Shown here piece after piece: positions 24,479 through 37,108 of a stretch of DNA of 64,000 bases (positions within the stretch are counted from its first letter, which is position 1; every line of letters starts with the position of its first letter). Source of the DNA: Ulota crispa (taxonomy: Eukaryota > Streptophyta > Bryopsida > Orthotrichales > Orthotrichaceae). The notes below the pieces were generated by a model, which was not told the DNA's origin, searched no databases, and saw only the letters and a list, made by a program, of their open reading frames with translations. The position numbers were made by a program, and so were the translations under genes. The DNA is taken from positions 39,979,264 to 40,043,263 of the forward strand of contig OY987242.1 in assembly GCA_963920765.1 (NCBI GenBank). The letters run 5' to 3'.

Positions 24479-24550
24479 ATTGACAGATAAATTGACAACA
24501 ATGACTCTGGATTGACAGACAAAGCTTTTAGGCTCATTTTTTTGTCAATT
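24479..24550. promoter_or_regulatory. Left subterminal repeats of the CACTA element
   Basis: AATTGACAG, AATTGACAA and GATTGACAG occur within 45 bases, followed by TTTGTCAATT in the opposite sense. In CACTA elements such clustered subterminal motifs bind the element's TnpA-type protein. The binding role is inferred from the family. Confidence 0.65.
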
Positions 24551-25165
24551 CTCAACTATGTGGGACCGGCTTTGGGTATTGTTGGCAAAATTTTTGGTTG
24601 AACTTGTACTTTTTCCATACTACCGTCCTAGATTGTTGCTTACTCTTTTGTCACTGGTATTTTCTAGTTGCTTTAACCTTTACGCCCATAATCATAGCTG
24701 TCCTCCAATATTTTATTGCATTCTAGTAAACTTTTGGTCTAACTAATCTGCCGTCCAATCTAGTAAAAAAGAAAAAGCAAAAAGCAACTCTAAATTAGTA
24801 TGTCAAGAAATCAGGATGTGGTATCCGGCCTCATTTACCTCAAAGTTTCTCAAAATCAATTTTCTGAGTTTCTCTTTCGAAAGTATTAGCTTAAAAGTCA
24901 TGAATAGATCTCTGTCGAACCACACAAGCATTCATGACTCTCCTGCTTGAGGAACTCATGGCCAGTACAATAAGATACAAATGGCAGAAATTAACTTTGA
25001 ATATCTTGAGCACATGCTGTCCACTATATTGATACTAGCTTTAAGCCTTTGTTGTAGTCTTTGAAGACACTACATAGCTCTTTCATCAACATGGAAAAAA
25101 TCCTAACTTCTGTGAGAATTGGGTCCATCAAAATACACATACTCCTTCAAAGATAGAATAGCCGC

Positions 25166-28100
25166 CTACTCTGAATTGCCTTCATTATCGTCGTCCTCTT
25201 GATCAACATCAACGTCACTAGAGTTCTCTTCCTGCAACATGACATTGTTGCAACTATGATTGCCCCCAAGAATCGGGGGATACAATTCCATTTGTGCACG
25301 CTGTGTTCTGCTTGCGCTAGCAAGCTAGTTTTGGAGGGATGTGTTTGCTCCTTCTCCATCATCTTTGGCATAATAAGTTCCGCGATTTCTTATGCCCGCA
25401 GCAGAATCAAGCCCTCCACCAACATGATCTCTTGTTTCTCCTCTGTGATGAGTTGAACCACACTGGTCTGCAACGCCGCCTCCTTGACGTCCACGCCCTT
25501 GACGCCCTCTTTGTAAGCCTTCAGCATTTGCATGCCTGTCTATTTCATGCCCTCTCACCGTTGACCTACCTCGGCCGGGAACAAGAATCTCTTGCATCAA
25601 TACCTGTTGTCTGCTTGACACAGCGGAAGGCCGGTCCCGCACCACTTCTCGATGAAGCTGTAGTCCTTCAAAATTGTTGGTCTGTCTCATTTGAAACAAC
25701 GGAGGCACCTCATCATCGGCCACATTTGGTATCACTCTCTTTGCACGTACATGTTTTTGTAGAACAACTTTCCACCCTAGTTGGTCATGTATGCGCCTCA
25801 GAGTAAAACACTTGTTGGGTGTGTTTTGGGAAGGTAAAACTATCAGCATAGTTTGTACCTAATCTTCTTGCGTAATTGGCTAAAGTGAATCCGCAGCTGT
25901 CTCTCTTAATTGTTGCATTCTCACCAACATAGTTTGCCTTCACAAAGTCACAAACTAAAACATGCAAGCAGTGACGTCTATAGTTAAGATCCAAGATCTC
26001 CTCTAAGTGCCCGACATATTCTACCTCTGCATTCACTAAGTTACCATCGCGATGCCCGTTCCTGCAAGTCAGCTTAAAAATTACCGCAACACCGCTATCG
26101 GACATCTTCAAATGCCATTCAGCTGAAATAATGCAATAATGCATGCCAAAGGCACGCATGGCTTTGTAAGATGATGCCACCGGTAATAGTCCTCTTGCCA
26201 TGTCTACGACATCTGATTCCACATTCATACCCAACTCCTGGTCCCTTCTAACCTTGTCAAGAACCCAGGTTTCAAAATTGGGGAGCAATTGAAGGTCCAT
26301 GGGGAATGCAAAATGACTCCTTCTTCTCCTTTGACCTTCTGTCATTTGATAATGCTGTCTTTTAGCATTCCGATGCACGACCGCGTCCCCATACTTCTTG
26401 CAAATTAAACATCATGTACAACAAACATGATATTAGAACCACAAAAGCATGTCAATTGCATATGATTTGATTGATTTGTTTAGGACTAACACACAACATG
26501 TCTACACGCCTACTCTTGACATAATGAACGGCATCAGAGGCTACATGATGATAACATTCTAAAAAGGCGCTATTGCTGAAGAATTCACTGAAGAATACCC
26601 CCTAGGTTTGTCTTTCAAATATTTGCCTTCATCAATCACTACCTTGCTTCCCTTTAAACTAAGTGCACTTACCTCATGATATAGAAAGTTTTCCTATGCA
26701 TGTCCAAAAAAACAATTACAATTACCTTGATGAAGTGCTGAATAGGTATTGAACAAAAGCAAAAATACTAACATAATTCTTCTTTTAATCATCACATGGT
26801 AAAACATCGGATCTCATAATAGGCATCAGATTCTCAAAAATAAACTATATGGCATATCCATGATTGTCTGTGGGGAGCCTTGATTTGTTCATTGGATTCT
26901 TTTTACCATTATGCATTTAGAATACATGTAGGTAGTTCATTGGACTAAAATGGTAAAAGTTCACTTTTTTTCAAACTAGTCACTCTAAACCATTGATAAT
27001 GACGCAAGACAGCAATTCCCGTCAGTAAAGACCCAAAATCTAGTATGCAGCTTCATCTATAGTTCTTAACCCGCTATATGTTTTCCTTATATCTCATGTT
27101 TTTTGTCACTAGAAATTCCTTCTAAAGATTTTGATAATTTCTTGAAACAATTTTGTTTCTCTCAGTCTAAGACAACACACTAAGTCATTCACGGTTCCCA
27201 TTGAATGTGGCTACATAATTCACACTTCCAATTTAGTCAAAATCTATTTTACTGGTAACTAGAAGTTTCACTTTAGATTATGAAAACAAGTATACAAGTT
27301 TAAAGATTGAAAGTAAACTCTCAATATAAATATAATGTTAATCATACCTCCTATAATCCTCCATGTGCAAAGTGTTGTCCAATACAAAATTGTGTATCAA
27401 TCGTTGAAAATTGGGAGTCATTAGTCGCTCATGCTTACCACCCGGTTCAGGTACCTCATCATCCATTTCAACCTCTTCGTTGTCGTCCCATGCTCTCTTT
27501 GTCAGAGGAGTATGCTCTGATAAATACTCATTGAGGAATCCTATAGATTCCTCACTTGTATAGCCAAATGCCATACTTCCCTCTGGTTTTGTTTTATTTT
27601 TTACATATCCCTTTAACACCTTCATGTACCTCTCAAACGGATACATCCAGCGTCCATGTACTGGACCACAAATGTACAACTCCTCTACTAAATGTAAGGG
27701 GAGATGTAACATCATAACAAAAATGGATAGGGGAAATTGTTTTTCCAAACAACATATAGTCTCTGCTACCTCATTTAAAAAATCTTCTTTCTCACTTACA
27801 TCCACCACTTTTGAACACAATTTTTGAAACAATCTACTCACCAGCATAACTGCACCTACAACCACAGCATTACCTATGTTTCTTAGACACAATGGTAATA
27901 CTTGTTGCATTAATATGTGGTAGTCGTGCCTTTTTAGTCCTCTAAGCTTCCCGTCTTGAATTTTTCGGCTAAAAGGAGTGACATAGTTAGAAGGAAATTT
28001 TAACTTCCTCAAAGTGCTTAAAAACTAATCTTGATCAACTTTGCTTAAAACATAGGGGGCATCAGACATGAAAAATGTGTTTGCACCTACATTTTCTTGC

Positions 28101-31100
28101 AAATGTAGATGTGGACGTATGTTCCGGATGCGCATGTCCTCTTGTGATTTGATGCTGTCAATTTCCCCAAATAAAGTTTGAAGTAGATTTTCAGAGACAT
28201 TCTTCTCACAATGCATAATGTCCAAAATATGTTGTATTGGAAGATCCTACACGGAAAACCACATAAATATTAGAAGAATACAATCCCATCCATACACTAA
28301 GAAACCACAACTCTCTAAAAGGCACATGTCACGATCAATACCATAAATAGGTTAACCCAAAATACGTAAAGGTCTGGACTTCATTTATGGTTACCCTAAA
28401 CAATTAACCTCAATGTCTTTAGTAATACGTCTAAAGTGACAATGACCGTTTATTACAAGATTTGATTATTCTCATAGACGTAATACATGTACGTGCCTTA
28501 TTTCTAATGGAATAAAACTGGAGTTTAGCACTCTGAATATTCATACTTCATGGATTAAAAAGGATGACAGAAAGGCAGAGAATTATTTAGTACATATTGG
28601 GATTGAATGCTAAGTTATCCAATACCACTTCATTTTTTCTGAATAAACAAACACCGCAAAACCAAGGTAATTATACTAACTGGTCAATGTAGGGAGTTGT
28701 AAAGTGTCATTCAAGGGTACTACTAAGTGACCCAATTAGTGACTTCTGCTTCCATATCCTCTCATACTTTCACTAATTTCCATTGATTGTGCTCATATCA
28801 TATAACAGTAAATTGGCTTCATTAGAAAATTCTATGATCATCTCATGATAGTACTAGGAAGACATATGTCGCTCATAACCACATATGATGCACCATGAGG
28901 ATTTCAATCAACAATAAAAAAAAATACTTTGCTTGGAAGGGTAATATGGAATTTCGTTAATTGAAACACATGTAGTTTTTTAAAAAGTATGTATTCTAAC
29001 AGTAGATTTAGTCAATGACAGGCATAGTATTCCTCAAATTTCTCGTTCTGTCACACGTACGTCAAAAATATAATCTAAGACACCTCATCTGTCTAAAACA
29101 ATTAGTTCTTCTGTACATGTTCTTTTAATGTTATTGTTTTACATCTTCAGCGGATACATATTCCCAATGTCACACATGTATATGAAAAACATGCATTCAA
29201 AAAGACCACTCATATCGAAGACACATGCATTACATAGCTAGATCAAATTAAAGCTGGGCCAATGTCTTACTAACTTCCAGAGTAGAAACTGAAAGTTGGT
29301 TCATAGTTAACAGGTGATAGCTGTTTTTGTAACAAAGCATACTAACCAGTTTAACCAAATCACATTATTTTAACTGTAATTACCTTCCAATCAACAAGTG
29401 GCATATACTTCAAGTACTTAGAGTGATTGATTTAAATCCTATGTCATCTACATGTATACTCTCACAAGTTATAGTATAAGACACTCAATCAATAAGTGCG
29501 ACATTATCCCAAACTAAGTGATTAAGGAATAATCAAAGAAGCTACTCACTTACAAGGTGTTTTACAGTGTGCCCAAAAAACCGGTTCATGCAACTTGAAT
29601 TTTACAAGTGTGGATTGAGGGTGAAACAAAAAATACCATTATAAAACACTCATACCACACAATGGTCCAAAATGAAATCAATTACCTTTTCTGTATTTGG
29701 GATACAAAAATCTTAAATAGTTTGTTGTAAAGCCATGTGTATACAGGCATTGAAAGAAAAAGATAGGATAATTTGTAATAAACTCTGAAGAACTGCCATC
29801 AAAGACTACTATACACTTACAACCCTCCCTTCGATTGGGAACCTTAAACCATGGTTATTTTGTTCGGCAATTGTATGCCCAACTTAAAAAGAAATAAAGC
29901 GTGAAGTTCAAGATTAAAGAAAAGAAAAGGTAGACAAAAGTCATATTATGGCATATGTCATTCTTATATACAACTGTCCAGGTAAAGGATTTTATAAGAT
30001 TCTTCTCAAATTGATGAATGATGCCATCATTTTAAAACTCCTGCATTTTAAATTTCCTTGACTTCTTACCTAATACAATTCAAGGTAATTCTTAAGTTTT
30101 GGCAATGTTATTTGGACATTTTCAAAAAACAGCCGATGATTACATTTAGATGAATAAAATATTTCCCAAGATTCTACAAATATCCATGCGTAAGGCCCAC
30201 GTTCATCACAAAAATGAATTGGATAAAGCCTAGAAGGCTACAAAACATTTTCAATAATTGCTACCCAAGCAGCAGTCACAAAACCCAAAAAAGACCCTTC
30301 CTGAAAACCCATACATTACAATTGGTAACAGTCACGTACTCATATGCAGTACCCATAATCACACTAACAACTTTATTCCGTATGTACATGCCAAAAACTT
30401 CAAGGATCATATAAGTAGGTAGGTATAAATTATGACCATAAATTCTATCTAGTAAAAGCGCCCATCATTACGAATCATTATTGAAACAATATGATATGAA
30501 TGTGAAATTCCTTATTGCTCAGCATTACATTGGTTTAAATTCAAAATGGGAATTGATATGTATACCCACACCCCCAAAGTAAATTTTAAATTTTTACCAT
30601 CAAAAAGCTGAATTTGAGAATTTGGAATTCAGATTTGGACTTAGAGACCATGATTTAGTTTAGAACCACAAAAAAAGTTGCAATTCAACAACACCCAATG
30701 AAAAAGCTTATCTTTTTTTACAAACAAAAGTGAAAGCAACACTTTTCTCCCTATCTAAAGTTTCTCATTAGGTGTTGTTGAATTGCAACTTTTTTTATGG
30801 TTCTAGAGAAAATCATGGTCTCTAAGTCCAAATTTGAATTCCAAATTCTCAAATTCAGCTTTTTGATGGTAGAAATCTAAAATTTACTCTGGGGTGTGGT
30901 ACTGTAATTGAAAGGGTGTGGTATACATATCAATTCCCATTCAAAATACACTATTACAGGTAGTTACATACTTGAATCGTACAACTCTCTGTTTGAAGCC
31001 TACAATTACGGGATCCACCCTTAGGTATTCCATCTTAGACATGTAGTGACCTCAAAATAAATTATTGCAATGGAAATTTGGAAATTTTAATCACTTCGTC

Positions 31101-34063
31101 CTTTAAAGTGTAATGTAAGTGTTCTCATATAGAAATATATCATATGATTTTTGTCTTGTTATAAATTATTACTCAAATACTTGACTTTGGATATGCCGGT
31201 CATGTTGACTGCAGCATTGGCGATGCTGTTACAAATTGCCAATGCCATACCATTTACCATTGCCATAAATTTAACAATAAGTGATATCTAAACTTGACAG
31301 AATACCAAGTGAACGTCAGCTTTAGTGACAGAAGTAACAGTTGCTCCCATATATAAGGTGACCAGTCATGAAGTAGACATCAATGAATTATTAGTGTCTT
31401 CTAATATATATTTTCAACCTGTTTAAAATATTTCTGTGACACGCTTATCCCTCATTCCTAATTAAACTCACCATGACGATTATCAAACATACTATGCTCT
31501 CTAAATAGTAAGTTGAAATGATGTCATTGAATAAATTACAATGTGGCAGTAGGATTTTAAATTACAACAACAAATTCACATGTGATTTAATGTTGGTACA
31601 AAACATAAGGCATTAGAAAAACTTACCTGCCAATATGGCAGTTCATAGTGTATGCTAACCCGTTTTACACCCGTGTTCTTGACTGGGTCATTGCTTGAAT
31701 CAGGTCTTCCTCCACACCTTAGGAACACCTCTCTCTGTGTGCCATGTTCTACTATAGTTTGTCCAGTTTGACGAGTAGGTGCAGGGTCATGGTTTTCATG
31801 ACCATCAAAATCATCGCAAGAGTTTCGCCAAACATGATTTGGCGTCAACCACCTACGGTTGCCAAGGAACAAAATCTTATTCACTTACTTTGAATACTCT
31901 GCAAAGGTACCTTCACCACAAACTGGACAACCGGCATATCCCTTGCCAGATTGACCTGAAATCAAAGTGTACGCTGGGAAATCGTTAATTGTCCAAATTA
32001 ACATTCCACGGAGTTTGAAGCTTCTGGATAGTCCTACTGGCTCTGACATGTCAAGTGCAGGTACCCCCACCCACAATTTCTTCAAGTCCTTCACTAGAGG
32101 CTGAAGGTATACATCAATAGATACATCAGAGGGAGAGTACGGTCCAGGTATAATCATGGTGAGTGAAATAAAAAATTTCTTTGTTACCAGGTATGGCGGT
32201 AGGTTGTAGATAACCAGAAGAATTGGCCATATAGAATGTTTACTAGATTGTAGACTATAAGGGTTAGCCCCGTCTAAAGAAAGCCCCATCTTGATGTTTC
32301 TATTATCCCTACTGAAAGCTGGGTACTTGGTGTTGATGTACTGCCATTGTTCGCTGTCAATGGCTGATCTCATCTTACCATCCATGGATTGATTGCTTCC
32401 ATGCCATTTCAAGTGCTTCACAATCTCTGGACATCTGAAGAGCCTCCTCAAGCGTTTCACAAGGGAGAAATAGCTTAGAACCCTGATGGGAACTGTCGTA
32501 GACCCCTCCACGTATCTAGAGCTCTGACAACTGGGGCACTCTGTCAGATTGGCATTTTCTTGCCAATACAGTGTTCTCCCACACTTGCAACAATGAATGC
32601 TTTCGTGAGAAAGTCCCAGTCTTGCCAGCATAACTTTCAAGGCGTAAGAATTCTTGGGGCACTTATTTCCTTGGGGTAAAACATCCTCCTTCAAAAATGT
32701 GAGAATCTCATGTAAGCAATGGTGGCTTACTGAAAAAAGTGTACAGAGGGACATGAGGACTATACTGAATTGGAGGCAGCTTGTCTTCGCGCCGGAAAAA
32801 AGTGGCTTTGCAGAATCCCAAATTAACGACTGCAAGAAGTCAGTGTTGTCCTCCTCGTCCTCAGCTGAAGATAAATCTTCGAAGTCAACATGAGCTTCAT
32901 CACTCTCGTCGACGTCATTGTGGATCTGGTCGGCTCGAGCGAAGGAGTCTTGTGCCATTTGCTCAAGATTATGAGCAATGTCCGTATTAGTATATGGATG
33001 ATTCTCGTCGAATTGATCAGGAAAGTATTCGTCATCTTCTTCGTTGTTGGTATCTTCAGTCGGCAGGTTCTGCGCATAGTAAGTGTCGGTGTCCGAAAGT
33101 CTCTGGAAGTCCACATAAAGAACGAGCAAATGTCCGTGAGTTTTTTTAAAAACATTTGTTGCCGTCTATTGTTACCAAAAGACCAACCATGGTCAACGGA
33201 AATTACACTGTCATCTTATTATACAGAGTATAAAGGTTTTTTAAAGAAGATATATTAATATGAAATGGACGATTCATGATTTCAACATGTCCCTGGTTTT
33301 ATGGTTTTGGTAGTGAAAGGTAGTTTGTGTAAACCTCATGAAATCCCTCCTAATAGACTAATAGTACGTATTTTCAAGCAATGAACGACATCATCTTAAA
33401 GGTTTTGTCTAGTGTAAACAAAATTCGCCAATTACGTCATCACTCATTGATAATTTCTTACATGTTTGTCAGTTATGACGACTAAGTTCGGTGATATTAA
33501 CGCATTTCTTTGAGGTTTTTTTAACCTTCTCCATTTGAGCTGCGAATGTGTCTCTCACCAATACATTCACCCGATCCAGGTTCCCATTTTGGCGTCAATA
33601 GTTCAAAAAGAATGAAATGACACTCAATAAATTTAGTACGGAGATGCCGCAGCGCAAAACCTCTCCTTTTCTCTTAATCTGTTTGTCAAAATCTCTTGTG
33701 AACTATGAGCAGATAAACTTCGGCGAAGTCTCATAGGTCAAGAATTCTGGACAGAAACTTTGTTTGATCCGGAATTCTTGACCGACGCTGGATTCCTGAA
33801 ATATTCGCTGTAATTGCTAGAGCAACCTGGAATGACTTAAATTACATACTAAATCCTAGAGATAGAGGAATTTTGATTACCAGTAGAGGCTCGGTGAGGT
33901 ATATGTCCCGGCCATATATTCTATGGTGACGTTGTACAGTGACAAAGGACTGTATCTTAAACCCGTAACAAATTTCACAACCACATAGATATCTTTCTAG
34001 TCCTTCTTGAGCTGCTATGGCTCGCTCCACGTGGTAAGCATAGTTATTGCTGGTAGAGGCCAT
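25166..34063 (-). pseudogene. TNP2-type CACTA transposase, broken
   Basis: The transposase cuts and inserts the element in the nucleus. Exon 34063-33881 has the Cys/His N-terminal block ending VQRHHRIYGRDIYLTEPLL. Exon 33102-31627 has an acidic leader, a C-rich zinc motif (HCCKCGRTLYW, ECPSCQ) and the Transposase_21 core (KMGLSLDGANPYS, CPVCGEG, HRRWL-like NRRWL, ELPYWQ). A 3.4-kb intron follows. Exon 28246-27348 has HILDIMHCEKNVSENLL and a DUF4218 region (LKRHDYHILMQQVLP, GPVHGRWMYPFERYM). Exon 26396-25166 has a DUF4216-like region, then an Arg/Gly-rich and an acidic tail (NSSDVDVDQEDDDNEGN). Breaks: in-frame TAA 31885-31887, TAG 28025-28027, TAG 25325-25327 and a one-base frameshift near 25790-25830. 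The intron phase between the last two exons is unclear. Confidence 0.85.
30548..30938. mobile_element. Foldback MITE A2 in the large TNP2 intron, 9-bp target duplication
   Basis: A 391-bp inverted repeat starting GGGAATTGATATGTATACC and ending with its inverse, flanked by identical 9-mers ATTCAAAAT (30539-30547 and 30939-30947). It shares most of its sequence with element A1 (12110-12516). It lies in the 3.4-kb intron between the Transposase_21 and DUF4218 exons, so it entered the CACTA element after that copy was assembled or travelled inside it. Confidence 0.9.
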
Positions 34064-37000
34064 ACTGCAGAATACATGGAAACCAGTGAGTGTCCATAAG
34101 TCATACAAGTACATGAAATTTAATCATTGGAACTTCAATGTCTGCCTAATTTTATAGTTTCATATTACCATTTAATTCCATGCAAAATGGCATACACAGA
34201 ACCATGTTGAGGTGAGGACCATAAATTCGGCAGTGTCCAAGAAACTCAAGAAATAGTTTCATCAATTTTGAGTGGTAAAAGTAATTAGCCTATTTGTAAA
34301 TTTTATATATAATCTTTAAGCCATAGCACAATTTCATAGAATGAAGACAAAAAATTATCATTTTAAAACTTGGCAGTTACAATCATGCAATTAGGGCACC
34401 GACAGTAGAATGAAATGAGTCATACAGAGAGATTTAAGATAGTGGTTGAACCTATGTAGAAATTATTGTGAACACATATTCCCCTGTTCACCTTCACTTA
34501 AAAGAAAGAGAACCTGACCTGCTAAGGTGTTGCAGAACAAAAGCGAACACAACTTTTGTAATCACTGTTGATGCTGCTGAACAATGCCGGGGCATCACTT
34601 AAAAATTAACCACTTACAATACTCGTGTATCTATAATTCTCAAGGCAGAATAACATTACCACCTTTCATTTATACTTACAGGAAATACCGTCCAAAACTG
34701 CAGCATTCGTCATCTTTTGTAAGACAAAAACTACATTGATTTGCTAAGAAACTCATGATTACTGGCTTACTACATAATGATTAAGAAAAAGTTACAGATG
34801 TTTATATTTTAACTGATAATGTATTCATCACGACCACGGCAAACAATTGAGAAATTGTTTCCGTAGAACAAGGAGCTCGGAAGCTGTCTAGACTGCGGAA
34901 AAAATTCATCAATCAAAAATATGACAACACAAATTACACAGATTTGGACAACTACAAATACCAGAAGCAGGAAGGATATACATACTTGGAGTGGCGATGT
35001 GCAGTAGTGTCTTACTCGTTTGCTACCGGCAGGAATAAGAGTTCGTTCGCCACCGACAAAAAGAGGCAGTAACAATGTCGGAACCTTTGCAGTGCAAGCT
35101 TGCCGATTGCACTATCTGAGAAAGAAGTGCACTTCTAGCATCTGCAAAAAAAAAATAGGGATTAGGTCTTCATGAATGTGTGCAAACTCAGCGAAGACAT
35201 CATGGAAAGTCGTCGCTTGCAAGGAGAGTCGCCATGCGACTTTACTAAATGAAAAAGCCACACGTGACAACAGTACTGAAGAGGTGTCCGTCTTTGAAGA
35301 CCAGATATTGCTGTAACTGGGGCGTAAAGTATGCAAGTGCCACATGTGGAACTCAGTATAGGCAGGTAATGGTGAACAATTTTCTGTGTCACAAAAAAAC
35401 GGCAAAATACTCTCCGTTGAAGTTGGCCGCCATGAATTCGAGGCCAAAAAGTGCCTTGCCATTCACCTTCTCCGACTTTCAAGCCTCTTCTGTAGTCTGT
35501 GTTACAAAAACAGAAATTTCCTCAAATTGAATCAGACAATTTACGTTGGTGAAAGCCACGACTATTTTATGTGATGGTTTCAATTATGGCCACCAAAATT
35601 TATGATCAGCCTTTATGATTTTCAATTGACGTGGACCGATGATAATGAAAAGCTAATGATGAAATACATATTTTGTCTCAACTTGTCATAATCGGTGCAT
35701 GATTATCATTGCCTTTGATTTCTTGGTAGCTGTCTCCTCAGAGGGCAAACACTCACCCGCACGATAGGCCAGGATACACCTTCTGCGAGGCCATTTTGCC
35801 ATGGCGGTCATGCACCAAGATCAGTAAGCAGCAACTCTTGTTCTTTGTGTTTTCTTTTGTTTTTTCAAGTGGTAGTCATACTTGTTTAGCAATGTCGTTT
35901 ATGCAGGTTTAGTATGATATTCTGAGAAGCGAGTGATATTTATAATTGATCATCGAAGCTGGGCAGACACAAAGAGCATGAACAGAACAGGAAATTGAGC
36001 ATGCTGATGAGGTAAGAGGCGGGAAGAGTAGGTGCTGGATACAGCCGTGTATTATAGAGATTTAATGCAGAGTGCAGCGTTTAGAGATACATCATATTGC
36101 AATGGAGAGTGCTGTCCTTGCATTTCATGCCACAGCGTCAGTAGGAAGTTTCAAAGTTTCGATTTGGACCTAAAAAATCAAGTGAGGTTCATGGAATCGG
36201 TCACGCTGCTTTTCACTTGGTGTCCGTGGGGTCATGAAATTTTCTACTAACAGAATACCTGAGTGTATGTTTAGCTTCAGAATTCACGAGTGGAAGAAAC
36301 ATTCAATGCAAAGGGTTTGCTCGGTAACGAGATGGTGACACAGAGTTCTTCATGGTGTAGGTACTGAAAGTAGTGCGAAGGACCTCGAAGCACCAGATCC
36401 GCCGGCGAGATAATAGTAAAGTTAAGATACATTTATTGTATGTAAGAATAAGGTGGAGTACAAAGTGGTACCTCTGATTTTCCCAATTTAATGAACATGG
36501 TGTTGTCGTTGATTGTGTGTACACGGAATGTAAGGTAGTCTGTTTCAAATTCCTAGTGAGAGCCTTAGGCTTCTTTAAATTGGTAGATTATGAGAAGTTA
36601 TCAATACAACCAATTACGGTTGTTGAATAACGTTAATTTCAAATGTGAAAGTATGGAGTCTTTATGAATTTTGTGAGGAAAACGCGTTATTTGTTAATTT
36701 GGGGAAATGAGGGGTCATATTTTGTACTCACCTGAATCTGAGATTGTCACCTTCATTTATGTGGAACCATATTTGTTAAATTCAGGAGGCCTCCTGAAAC
36801 CTGCTTAATTAACTTTTTGTCAAAAAATTCAGATGTTAATAAATTTTCTGTCCAAAAAGAGCGTCTTTTTGGAAGATATATATCTCATTTCATTAGAAAA
36901 CAGTCAACAGATTCCCAATTCAATAAACATGGCGTTCTCTTCCAAAAAAGCCACAAGTCCCACTTTGTAAGCTTCTTCCCAAATTAACAAATTACGCGTT

Positions 37001-37108
37001 GGAAGTGAAATTGTCTTAGCTGTAGGTCTTCATCCCTTGTGGTATAAGTAGATGACTGGTGGAGTATAATGGTATTGAGAAAAATGTGAATAACGTCATG
37101 TGAAGGGC
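34064..37108. other. Central spacer between the divergent CACTA genes
   Basis: No transposase domain is recognised. Overlapping short frames on both strands at 34809-35574 have no known domain. The position between two genes transcribed away from each other suggests a bidirectional promoter region, perhaps with non-coding first exons. I could not identify TATA elements with confidence. Confidence 0.45.

Noticed and set aside
34809-35574. A third CACTA gene in the central spacer
   Set aside because: Several overlapping frames on both strands, each under 120 codons, without a recognisable domain or consistent splice structure.
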